Of a stretch of 21,400 bases of DNA, positions 9,292 to 18,876 are shown piece after piece. Under the pieces are notes generated by a model that ran no database searches, was not told the origin of the DNA, and worked only from the letters and a program-made list of their open reading frames with translations. Where the stretch lies: positions 47,018-68,417 of the forward strand of contig BQKZ01002946.1 of the NCBI GenBank assembly GCA_036244855.1, given 5' to 3'. This DNA is from Temnopleurus reevesii. Taxonomy: Eukaryota; Echinodermata; Echinoidea; Temnopleuroida; Temnopleuridae. Position numbers and translations under genes: made by a program. Positions within the stretch are counted from its first letter, which is position 1, and every line of letters begins with the position of its first letter.

Positions 9292-9315
9292 TTATCTTAA
9301 TTATCTTGATTATCT
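9292..9315 (-). promoter_or_regulatory. Three GATA-type sites at 9-bp spacing
   Basis: TTATCT occurs at 9292-9297, 9301-9306 and 9310-9315, which reads AGATAA on the minus strand, matching the GATA-factor consensus WGATAR. The exact 9-bp period suggests a small tandem repeat ((A/G/T)ATTATCTT-like). Regulatory function is speculative: no gene is visible nearby in the window, and the motif is easily produced in AT-rich DNA. Confidence 0.3.
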
Positions 9316-11275
9316 AAATGTATCACCATCTAGATTAGTATTTTAGATGAATACTAGATTATACTGTTTTCTAAATTAACATTGAAGAAGATGGCTCAGT
9401 TAGTTTGGATGTTTATTATTATTTTAGCAGAGTCGATGGAACATTTGTGTCATTTATATAACGCAAATAAAAAAAAAATCATTGTAATCTCTTGTTTCTA
9501 TTAGAAAATACCATTGTGTGATGCTAAATTGCTATTGATGAATGGATTCAGTTGATAATTATAATGATTGGTTGATATTAGAGTATTTAACTTTGTTGCC
9601 TGAATTAATGATGATGGTTCAATTGTTCAATGTAAAGCTTATGACAGGCTCATGCTTTTTCATGAACTTTCGGTCATGGAATTTATATTCTGTTAGCATT
9701 ATGTCAACTTGTAAATTTTAGATTCCACTTATTATCTTCTATATGCTTGCGGTCAAAAATGTTTACCCCTTAAAAATCTTGTTTACTGACCTGCTAATTG
9801 CATTGACATTTTACAGCAAGGAAATCCTGTGCAAACCGTTTTCTTTTCTCATATTTTCAAGTTGATATTTTTATTATGGAAAGCAAGTTTCTAATTATTG
9901 AAATATGATATTTGTGAATTTCAAGGGATCTTGGTACATTTTACTTTTCAGTCTGGCATGAACTTGATATGCAAAGCTTGTATATAATATAGTTTTGTAA
10001 TGTTGAAATGACTATTCAGTAAACATTTTTAAGCTACTGCACAGTCATAAAAAGTAAAGAGCCCCATCTTGTGGTAGAAACTTGTCATGTTCCCACCAGG
10101 CTCCGTACACAGGATATGGAAGTGGTGAAAACTCTCTCTCATGGTGAGTCATGTCTGCTCAATCAAAACTAGTCACCAAATATTTACTTTCTTCTCTTTA
10201 TTTCCTATTAAATGCTGTCAGCATAGATTCCTTGTGCTAATTATATGGTTGAAATACAAAAAAACCCAACTTATCAACATATTCAGGACTCTGAATTCTC
10301 ATGCATTGGGCTAGAATGACGTACATTTTAGCCTTTTCTCACAGGGGAACCCACCCTTGGAATTATTGTGATCCCAACGAACGAAGAAAGATCAGATGAA
10401 GAAACTAAACGAATTTGGACAAAATCTGATCCATTCAAAAGTTATGGATTTTCATAATTTCAATGATGTCATCTAGAGTTTGGCAATTTTGGCAAAGTAT
10501 TTTATGTACTAGTGGATAACTCCTCATTCCATTAAAATTTTCCAAGATTTATTAAATGCAAAGGTTTGAATAAAAGCTCAGCATGATGCTTTCCAAATAT
10601 ACAGCAGAAGTGATAATGGCATGATGTACCCAAGCAAAATGTACATTTTTTTGTTTTACTTTTAAAGGAATTTGGCCGGCACAACATCGCAGATTGCATC
10701 AATGTCGCAGACCTCACGAATCCCCATTAGAAGCAGGGGTTATAATATATTACAACTTTGAAAATTTGTATTCAGTATTTCCATCTGATTTTTCTTTATC
10801 TACTGATAGCACAATAATTTCAGGAGTGGGTTACACCTTTTTTTTTATCTTACACCTAAGGGACCCTCAGTTACATCATTAGCCAATAAAAATCAATGAA
10901 AATCCCACACATTTTGCAATCTGAAGGCTTTTTTTCTCTTCATATATAATGTTGTTATTCTTAACCCTTCCTCCCTTTCTTTTGTGAGAGAAAAGAGAAA
11001 GTTGAGTGTATCTGAGTTGAAATATCATTTTTTTGGCATTCATGTTTTATGGAAGAAGCTATAAAAAGGAATTGAAAGAAATGATAGATTTTAAGTGGAA
11101 TACAAAAGAATTTATAGTATTACTCAACAAAGATGGGAAGAAAAATGTACACCGACAAACAAGATAATACTAATAAGAGTAGACTAATGATATTTTTATA
11201 ATATGAAGTGATCTTCATTATTTAGGAGATTATACAAGGGAGGGGTATCATAAAATTTTATAGTTAGATAAACTT
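9316..11275. other. Non-coding stretch, nothing recognised
   Basis: Nearly 2 kb of AT-rich sequence. Slightly less AT-rich patches around 10060-10160 and 10340-10400 were read in all frames without finding an exon with convincing splice sites or protein similarity. Small frames near 10532-10882 overlap on both strands and look random. Confidence 0.45.
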
Positions 11276-12253
11276 AACTCCAGAACATGCATGGAATAAC
11301 TAGATTTTATTTGAATGAGAATAAAATATTTATTGAAATACCATTAATTCTTATTATGATATGCACAGCCCTCCATTAAAATATTTTAAACAATTTCTAA
11401 GCCTCAAATGGGGAGGAGCATCAAGTTATGAAATATGATAATTAAAAGGTGTTTGTTGGAAGTAGGAGGAAACAGTAATCAATTACAAAAGGGCACCAAG
11501 GGGAAAATAATCCATTCGGCTTTCTGAACATGCATTGAATAAGTAGGTTTGATTTGAATGAAAAGAAAATATTCATGGACTCAATACCAGAAATTCTTAT
11601 TATGATATACGAAGAGTGCTCCATTTAAAAGATTTTAAGCATCAAATGAGCATCAAGTTATGAAAGTTAAAGGGTGTTTGTTGGAAGTATGAAGAAACGA
11701 TAATCAATCAACAAAAAAAGGCACATAATGATGGGAAAATGCTCCATTAAGCTCCAGAACAAGCCATTGAAGAACTAGTTTAAATTTGAATGAGAAGAAA
11801 ATAATCATTGAAATACCAGTAATTATGATTATGATATGCAGACCCCCTCATTAAATATATATTTAAATATATTAAATAAGATATTTTAAAGTATCAAATG
11901 AGGAGGAGCAACACGTTATGAAATGTGATAGTTAAAAGGTGTTTGTTGGAAGTAGGAGGAAGCAGTGATCAATTACAAAAGGACACAGAGGGGAAAATAA
12001 TGCATTCGATCCGCTCCAGAACGAGCAATTGGAGGACTATATTTTATTTTAATATGACGAAAGTTATCATGGAAATACCAGAAATCCCAATATTATGATA
12101 TGTAGAATCCTCCATTTAAAAGATTTTAAGGGAGCATCAAATGAGGAGGAGCAACACGTTATGAAATGTGATAGTTAAAAGGTGTTTGTTGGAAGTAGGA
12201 GGAAGCGGTAATCAATTACAAAAGGGCACCAAGGGGAAAATAATCCATTCAGC
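11276..12253. repeat. Second tandem array, four units of ~231-262 bp
   Basis: Units share CTCCAGAACATGC-like starts, ATTATGATATGCA in the middle, then CATCAAATGAGGAGGAGCA, GTTATGAAATGTGATAG, AAAAGGTGTTTGTTGGAAGTAGGAGGAA-like blocks and a GGGGAAAATAATCCATTC end. The common GAAC at each start lies at 11283, 11526, 11757 and 12019, giving periods of 243, 231 and 262. Unit 3 is lengthened by an AT-rich insertion (about 11848-11890) that includes the palindrome TAAATATATATTTA. The right-hand ~140 bp of units 3 and 4 are closest to each other. The array is unrelated in sequence to the one at 4739-7118. Confidence 0.85.
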
Positions 12254-12763
12254 TGTGGGTATCATCTGGTTATCTTCTTCCTGGTAGAAGCACAGATGAG
12301 AAATTGATTATGAATGATGAGCTGAGTCAAATTGTCAATTAATTTGCTTTAAATGTTAGCTCAAACCATGTCTGACTTGGCAAGTATGCCAGAGGCCAAG
12401 GGGGCAAAGGATGAGCGATCTATCAGTCCCGGTGATGTTTTGTTGGCATATATTGCTAGGAAGTGGATCTTTTTGGGGGGAATAGTCTAAATATTATGAT
12501 AAAATAGTTCATATGCACCCTTGCCTTTTGGTATTAGTCTCTATAGAGATGTGTCTTCATATGTATGGTAAAGTTTACATGACAGATGTTTAAATTAAAT
12601 GTCATCTCCCTTTTATAGAATGCCTACCAAATATGTATTACTATATCTTTATTACCTGGTCTTAATTCAATTAGTCATGATAAATTAAGGTTTAAAATCA
12701 GATTTTCACAAATATCACATTGTTTTGAATACCAATATATGTGTTGTGCATTGAGAAACTGTC
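12254..12763. other. Non-coding stretch, nothing recognised
   Basis: Between two repeat regions. No coding frame, RNA gene or repeat copy could be supported. Confidence 0.5.
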
Positions 12764-13380
12764 ATTTCTTGATGCTATAAACGCATAAGCTGAGTAATTG
12801 TCTTGTTTCTTTTAAGATCTTGTTAGTCTGTTCAACCATTTATTTCAGTTTTAGTTTGATGCAGGATTATATTTTATGCTAATATTGCATCATTTTGCCT
12901 GTTCATTGCCTGTTCATAAGTTTTACATAAATAATATGAGCCTATCTTTATAGATAGATCTAAGTGAGATATAAAGTAAGTAATGCACTTTTTAAGCTAT
13001 CCTTTAAGATTGCTTGATCATTTTGATTTTAGTGTGATGCTAGATTACTATTTTACATCAATAAATTTTCGTTTGGTCCTTGATCTAATGAAGATAAAAG
13101 TAAGTGTGTATTATAGTTCTTTTTCTAAAGATTTGCTTTACTATCTTATCTCAGAAAGATGCTAAATAATATTTAGTTGCAAATAGATTATTGTCTTAAA
13201 CACAGGCTTTCAATTCCGATTGAGAATCCTGTCTTTATTCAATTTCAAGTGAATAATTTACGATTTCTTGATATAATAAAGATATAAAGTAATTAATGAA
13301 GTGTTTTCAATTACGTTAGGTTTGCTCAATCATTCTATCATTACCAGGATGCCCAGTTGTAGGTCATTTTTATCATCCTA
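12764..13380. repeat. Three strongly diverged repeat units
   Basis: Similar blocks occur at about 12764-12890, 12945-13070 and 13262-13380. Shared traits in order are ATTTCTTGAT..ATAA, ATAAAGTAA-TAATG, a TTTAAGAT/TTGCT-like stretch, CAATCATT/GATCATTTT and, in the first two, TTTTAG-TTGATGC-GGATTA. Identity is low and spacing irregular (about 190 and 310 bp), so this is an old, decayed repeat set. An 11-bp perfect tandem duplication (TGCCTGTTCAT twice) sits at 12896-12917. Confidence 0.4.
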
Positions 13381-14160
13381 GTTTCAATACTAGGATGGGT
13401 GTGTATCCTGTCTGAATATAGACTTTACATGAACTCAATCTTGAACTTCAGTTTGAACTTCATTATCTCAATTAGTACCATATGTAGGCTCGCTCCATTG
13501 GCACGTTTGGCACATTTGCGCTATATAGGCTGGAATATTGAAGCAATGCATTGCCACAGTAGTGAAAGTTACCACAAATTTCTCAAATAAGGTTCAATTA
13601 CAAATTACTGGGTGGAAATTTGGTAGTTTTCAACCCCTTTCAACTTCTAAACTTTTGAAAAATTTGGTCAAATCTCCTTATTTCATACATACTTTCACAG
13701 TTCACCTGTATATTTCCCACAGGTTGAAAGGACTATCCCAGTGCTGTCCCTATTCCCTCTAACGTCCCTGCAAATCTTGTTTAAAGTGCCTAACTACTAA
13801 CCTATAAGAAAAATACATTGTCAATCCTGTTTTTAAAAAAATGTAAAAGACCTTCAAGGCTTCATTTTTATTTGAATCAGACATATATAGATTGAAAGTC
13901 TCTCTTTCATGTGGTCTAACTTTGATATTGTTTTCATAGCGAAGGAATATTCATTCACTAGAAATGCTTCACGGTTGATGGCGACAAGCTAAAGCCAGGG
14001 TGATAATAATGCAAAGCTCTTCTAGCACTCATCAAAGGAGCATATTGTTATTGTTATATTAGCTATGATGCGCGGTAAGACATCCAGCAACAAACCTGGC
14101 TCTACGCCATCCACCATTCACTCTAAAAGTTGGTCTCTACCTATACAGTGTGTCCATTCC

Positions 14161-14649
14161 ACAAAAACCACTGAACGCCTTATCCATGCTTTTGTACTCT
14201 CTCACCTAGACTCATGCAACAGTCAACTTTTTGGTCTACCATCTAATCAACTACAACGATTAGAACGAATTCAAAACTCAGCAGCACGGCTTGTAACACA
14301 AACAAAGAAATACGATGCAATATCCCCTGTCCTAAGAGAACTACATTGGCTACCCATTAAATCCAGAATCAAGTTTAAACTGATCTCCCTAGCCTATCAA
14401 TGCCTTTATCAGTTAGCACCCATATATCTCAGAGAATTGCTCATTCAATATAAACCTGAGAGATCATTGCGTTCTAGTAAAAGATCACAGTTCACTGTAC
14501 CTAAAACGGCTACAAAATCATATGGTGAGAGATCATTCTCACATGCCACATCTATCTTATGGAATAGCCTCCCAAATTACCTCACAAATATTACACCATA
14601 TGAAAAATTCAGAAGAAACTTGAAAACTTATCTCTTCAAAAACAACTAA
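14161..14649 (+). pseudogene. C-terminal fragment of reverse transcriptase (CR1/L2 group)
   Basis: The frame is open from the 5' junction to a TAA stop at 14647-14649, encoding 162 residues of the RT thumb/C-terminal region. Visible family motifs in order are LIHAFVLSHLDSCN (family usually LDYCN), LQRLERIQNSAARLV, ISPVLRELHWLPI, RIKFKLISLAYQCL, LAPIYLRELL, LRSS, YGERSFSHATSILWNSLP and a KTYLF end. The open frame extends upstream to an ATG at 14065, but residues 1-32 are flanking DNA. In copy 2 the same 32 codons run directly into a TAG at the empty site, so that ATG is not the element's start. The frame is undamaged, which fits a recent insertion, but the fragment lacks the polymerase catalytic core and endonuclease. 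Confidence 0.92.
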
Positions 14650-14775
14650 TCTACTGATAATCCTAGTTCTTCTTACTTCTTTCTCTCTTTCCATGTTTCC
14701 ATGTTTCAAGCGCTTAGGGACTTTCGCATGATTGTGTTATGCGCTATATAAAAGTGTTTCATTATTATTATTATT
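14161..14775 (+). mobile_element. 5'-truncated CR1/L2-type non-LTR retrotransposon
   Basis: This is a 615-bp insertion flanked by ATTCC at 14156-14160 and 14776-14780. Copy 2 has the intact empty site with one ATTCC at 17546-17550. The element holds the last 162 codons of a reverse-transcriptase polyprotein, a short 3' UTR with AGCGCTTAGGGAC and GCGCTATATAA motifs, and an (ATT)n tail. These 3' features are typical of L2/CR1-group elements. It lacks the endonuclease and the catalytic RT motifs, so it is dead on arrival. The exact duplication length is uncertain by a few bases because the tail itself is ATT repeats. Confidence 0.93.
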
Positions 14776-14780
14776 ATTCC

Positions 14781-15762
14781 TAGCTGTCATGGTCCAAATC
14801 AATTAATCTTAATCATTCATAGAACTAGATTTATTCATTTAATCACCTACTCAAAATTTGAAATAATGATTTAGAACAATTCCTTGAAACAATAATTTGA
14901 AAGTCCTTAGTTGTTGAATTCCATATAATGGTGCAAATAATTTCTCAGAGACGATTAGCTCACACATCAGCGCAGCGAGAGTTGATGACCTGGCTGGTCG
15001 CGTAGTGTCGGAGCCATCATCATGGACGTGATGGAAATCAAATTAGTTATTTACTTCCAAGGACCTTGATATTTACAGTTGCATTTCACATTACATCATG
15101 CCTTTGCTATTCCGATGCAGTGGACGTATGTATTGTGTTGGTCCAAACGTAATAATTGTGTCATATTCTACGCACCTATTGATAATCGTGGTATATCATG
15201 CTAAATGAATATGACTTTTGAAAACGGAATGGCAATTGGTCACCTGGCATCATTCTTACACTACCCGACACAATTATTTGCTTACCTGTTATCACTATAA
15301 GATGGAGGACAGGGGGTCACATAGGGCTCAGTGGACCATACCTTTTGTTCTGAGCTTTTACAGTAATAGCAGGTAGTTGAGGATTTCTATTCGCACTACA
15401 CATGCATACGATGGCCAGAGACCATTAATTGAGACCCTTTGTAGAAGTGTAATGAGTCTTTTTTAATGTTCTCTCGTAATCTTGTTTTGTATTTAACATA
15501 TTTTCTTGTCAGGTAGAAAATTCTGCATCCCCTAAGTCTTTCCTGATGCTGGCTGGTCCAGCTTTGTTACTCCACTCAGTGCTTTGGAGAGGTTGGGGGT
15601 ATGCACATGTATTCAGGTTTGCTCTGTTGGAAAGGGCCTCCATTCTTTGGCCACCAAATTTTCTGATCCCCGTTTGAGGGTTATATACATTTTTCTTTGT
15701 ACTTACCTCAAAGGCCCATTACTTCTTGTGATTGGATTCCATGATGTGATAGTTAAATAGAT
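14781..15762. other. Unique flanking DNA between the two insertions
   Basis: This is present in both copies (copy 2 counterpart 17551-18534). It includes a CpG-containing patch at about 14950-15035 that can form a hairpin: GATGA and GGCT at 14984-14995 with AGCC and TCATC at 15012-15021. It also includes a 158-bp block identical in both copies (15411-15568). No exon could be supported: the ATGGACGTGATGG near 15022 opens only a short frame. Confidence 0.5.
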
Positions 15763-15770
15763 TTTTAAAA

Positions 15771-16320
15771 GGAGAGTCTACCCAGAAATGATAATTTTTC
15801 AACAGATGCAGGAAAATTTGGTGAGCAGAACAAAAAAAGTTTGAGTGAAATCGGACAACTAATAAGAAATTTATTAATGTTCGCGTATCTAGACAAATTG
15901 GCAACTGATGATGTCATAGGTGCACAACTGACTGTTTATGATATTGATATCAATGTTAAAAAATGTTACTTTTTCTCCCACTGATATGATTTCCTCACAG
16001 GTTTAACTGTAGTATATCTTCATGATAGATGTGTAGCTCCCATATTTGCATGTTTACATGAATACAAATTTTGTGTCTTTCTGTAAAAATGATGAATTTT
16101 GCACAATAAATATGAATAGGATGAATGGTTAGTTGTGCACCCGTGACGTAATCAAATTGGCAACATACCTGGAAATTTGCACTGATTTGCCTGTTTTTCC
16201 TAATCTTTAAAAATTCATAACTTTGTTATTAGTTGTCTGATTTTCCTCAAACTTTTTTTGTTCTACTCGCCAATTTTTTCTGCTTCTGTTAAAAAATTAT
16301 TATTTTTGGGTAGACTCTTC
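15771..16320. mobile_element. Non-autonomous foldback/TIR DNA element (MITE-like), 550 bp
   Basis: The left end GGAGAGTCTACCC and right end GGGTAGACTCTTC are inverted copies. The inverted similarity continues inward for roughly 165-190 bp on each side (arms about 15771-15934 and 16128-16320), through AACAAAAAAAGTTTGAG, GACAACTAATAA and GGTGCACAACT. It is flanked by TTTTAAAA on both sides (15763-15770, 16321-16328), and copy 2 has an empty site near 18535-18544 (TTTTAGAA). The flank is palindromic, so an 8-bp TTTTAAAA, a 4-bp TTAA (piggyBac-like) or a 2-bp TA (Tc1/mariner-like) duplication cannot be told apart. There is no transposase; the open frame over its left arm is a by-product of the sequence. 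Confidence 0.88.
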
Positions 16321-16377
16321 TTTTAAAATGTCCTTTTGAAATCTAACATAGGACACCATGAAAGAAAGAAAGAGTCA

Positions 16378-16389
16378 CCCCCCCCCCCC
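16378..16389 (+). repeat. C12 homopolymer, absent in copy 2
   Basis: Twelve C follow AGAGTCA in copy 1. At the corresponding place copy 2 has GTGTCACTCTTCC (about 18590-18602) without a long C run. It is an allele-specific tract expansion or loss. Confidence 0.85.
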
Positions 16390-16682
16390 ATCTTCCAAGC
16401 TGGGTTTAAAGTAAATTACACCCTGCAATATGATAATTCCTGGTGGGAAATGATAATGTACTGCTACTGTGTGAGCTGAAGTATTTACAAGTGTTTTATT
16501 TTTGATAATTCTCCTACCATGAACTATAATGCCCATAAATTTGCGATCTTTCAAAACGCGAAAATAACAACTCACTCATGTAAATATATGCCTGAAATTA
16601 AGTAAATTCCCTAAAATTTGTGCATGCTAAAATAATTGCCTTTTATGGTAATTTGCAAACATGCATACTTTCCCTTCGATAG

Positions 16683-16683
16683 N
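16683..16683. other. Single N, probable contig junction
   Basis: This is the only ambiguous base in the window. The duplicated segment resumes on the very next base (TAATGAAGTG, also at 13294), and copy-1 homology ends six bases before it. This placement indicates a join between two overlapping contigs rather than a lone base-call error. Confidence 0.8.
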
Positions 16684-18876
16684 TAATGAAGTGTTTTCAA
16701 TTACGTTAGGTTTGCTCAATAATTTTATCATTACCAGGATGCCCAGTTGTAGGTCATTTTTATCATCCTAGTTTCAATACTAGGATGGGTGTGTATCCTG
16801 TCTGAATATAGACTTTACATGAACTCAATCTTGAACTTCAGTTTGAACTTCATTATCTCAATTAGTACCATATGTAGGCTCGCTCCATTGGCACGTTTGG
16901 CACATTTGCGCTATATAGGCTGGAATATTGAAGCAATGCATTGCCACAGTAGTGAAAGTTACCACAAATTTCTCAAATAAGGTTCAATTACAAATTACTG
17001 GGTGGAAATTTGGTAGTTTTCAACCCCTTTCAACTTCTAAACTTTTGAAAAATTTGGTCAAATCTCCTTATTTCATACATACTTTCACAGTTCACCTGTA
17101 TATTTCCCACAGGTTGAAAGGACTATCCCAGTGCTGTCCCTATTCCCTCTAACGTCCCTGCAAATCTTGTTTAAAGTGCCTAACTACTAACCTATAAGAA
17201 AAATACATTGTCAATCCTGTTTTTAAAAAAATGTAAAAGACCTTCAAGGCTTCATTTTTATTTGAATCAGACATATATAGATTGAAAGTCTCTCTTTCAT
17301 GTGGTCTAACTTTGATATTGTTTTCATAGCGAAGGAATATTCATTCACTAGAAATGCTTCACGGTTGATGGCGACAAGCTAAAGCCAGGGTGATAATAAT
17401 GCAAAGCTCTTCTAGCACTCATCAAAGGAGCATATTGTTATTGTTATATTAGCTATGATGCGCGGTAAGACATCCAGCAACAAACCTGGCTCTACGCCAT
17501 CCACCATTCACTCTAAAAGTTGCTCTCTACCTATACAGTGTGTCCATTCCTAGCTGTCATGGTCCAAATCAATTAATCTTAATCATTCATAGAACTAAAT
17601 TTATTCATTTAATCACCTACTCAAAATTTGAAATAATGATTTAGAACAATTCCTTGAAACAAAAATTTGAAAGTCCTTAGTTGTTGAATTCCAAATAATG
17701 GTGCAAATAATTTCTCAGAGCCGATTAGCTCACACATCAGCACAGCGAGAGTTGATGACCTGGCTGGTCGCGTAGTGTCGGAGCCATCATCATGGACGTG
17801 ATGGAAATCAAATTAGTTATTTACTTCCAAGGACCTTGATATTTACAGTTGCATTTCACATTACATCATGCCTTTGCTATTCCATTGCAGTGGATGTGTG
17901 TTTTGTGTATGTCCGAACGTAATAACCGTGTCATATTCTACGCACCTATTGATAATCGTGGTATATCATGCTAAATGAATATGACTTTTGAAAACAGAAT
18001 GGCAATTGGTCAACTGGAATCATTCTTAAACTACCAGACACAATAATTTACTTACCTGTTATCACTATAAGATGGAGGACATGGGGTCACATAGGGATCA
18101 GTGGACTATAGTTATCCTTCTGAGCTTTTATAGTGATAACAAGTTGCAGAAGATTTCTATTCACACTACACATGCATTAAATGGCCAGAGACCATTAATT
18201 GAGACCCTTTGTAGAAGTGTAATGAGTCTTTTTTAATGTTCTCTCGTAATCTTGTTTTGTATTTAACATATTTTCTTGTCAGGTAGAAAATTCTGCATCC
18301 CCTAAGTCTTTCCTGATGCTGGCTGGTCCAGCTTTGTTGCTCCACTCAGTGGTTTGGAGAGGTTGGGGGTATGCACATGTATTCAGGTTTGCTTTGTTGG
18401 AAATTTAAGGCCTGTCTCCCCTTTGCCAAATTTTCTGATCCCTGTTTGAGGGTTACATACATTCTCTTATTAATTACCTCAAAGACCTATTACCTCATCT
18501 CATTAGATTCCATGATGTGGTGGTTAATAAATAGATTTTTAGAAATTTCCTTTTGAAATCTAACACATGAGACCGAGAAAAAAAGAAAGTGTCACTCTTC
18601 CTAACTGGGTTTGAAATCATATACACCCTGTAGGGTGTATCTGATATTGTACTGCTACTCTATGAGCTGAAGTATTTGCTAGGGTTTTATTTTTAATAAT
18701 TCTCTGACAATGAACTATAATGCCCATAAATTTGTGATCTCTTTAAACGTGAAAAGAACAACTCACTCATATAAATATGCCTGAAATTGAGTCAATTTGC
18801 TCAAATTTGTGTACGCTAAAATAATTATTTTTTATGGTAATTTGCGGTAATTTGCAAACATGCATACTTTCCCTTC
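16684..18876 (+). repeat. Duplicated segment, copy 2 (probable haplotype 2)
   Basis: This corresponds to 13294-16677 without the two transposon insertions. The left ~840 bp are almost identical to copy 1 (differences seen at 13331, 13335 and 14132 in copy-1 numbering), whereas parts of the right half differ at many positions. It carries empty sites at 17546-17550 (ATTCC) and about 18535-18544 (TTTTAGAA), and a private 10-bp tandem duplication GGTAATTTGC at 18836-18855. Beyond 18876 the sequence continues into DNA not present after copy 1, as expected if this is the contig extending the locus. Confidence 0.93.

Larger units (their letters stand above)
13294..16677 (+). repeat. Duplicated segment, copy 1 (probable haplotype 1)
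   Basis: This segment is repeated in the same orientation at 16684-18876, offset 3390 bp at the left end. It contains two insertions absent from copy 2 (14161-14775 and 15771-16320), which with their target duplications account for about 1178 of the ~1190-bp length difference. Homology ends at CCCTTC (16677), five bases before the N at 16683. It is most likely one allele of a locus whose other allele follows, rather than a biological tandem duplication. The short frames at 13399-13762 are identical in both copies only because the DNA is, and are not supported as genes. Confidence 0.93.

Noticed and set aside
10340..10720. Possible exon in a less AT-rich patch
   Set aside because: No frame is open for a useful length with plausible splice sites, and no protein family is recognisable.
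13399..13762. Plus-strand frames perfectly conserved at 16789-17152
   Set aside because: Identity extends through the flanking non-coding bases, so it reflects duplication or allelism of the DNA and not protein constraint.
14065..14160. ATG at 14065 as the start of the reverse-transcriptase gene
   Set aside because: The first 32 codons are host flank. In copy 2 the same codons hit TAG at the empty site, and the insertion junction is at 14160/14161.
15771..16320. Firm assignment to piggyBac because of a flanking TTAA
   Set aside because: The flank is TTTTAAAA on both sides, so TA, TTAA or an 8-bp duplication fit equally, and no transposase or diagnostic piggyBac terminus is seen.
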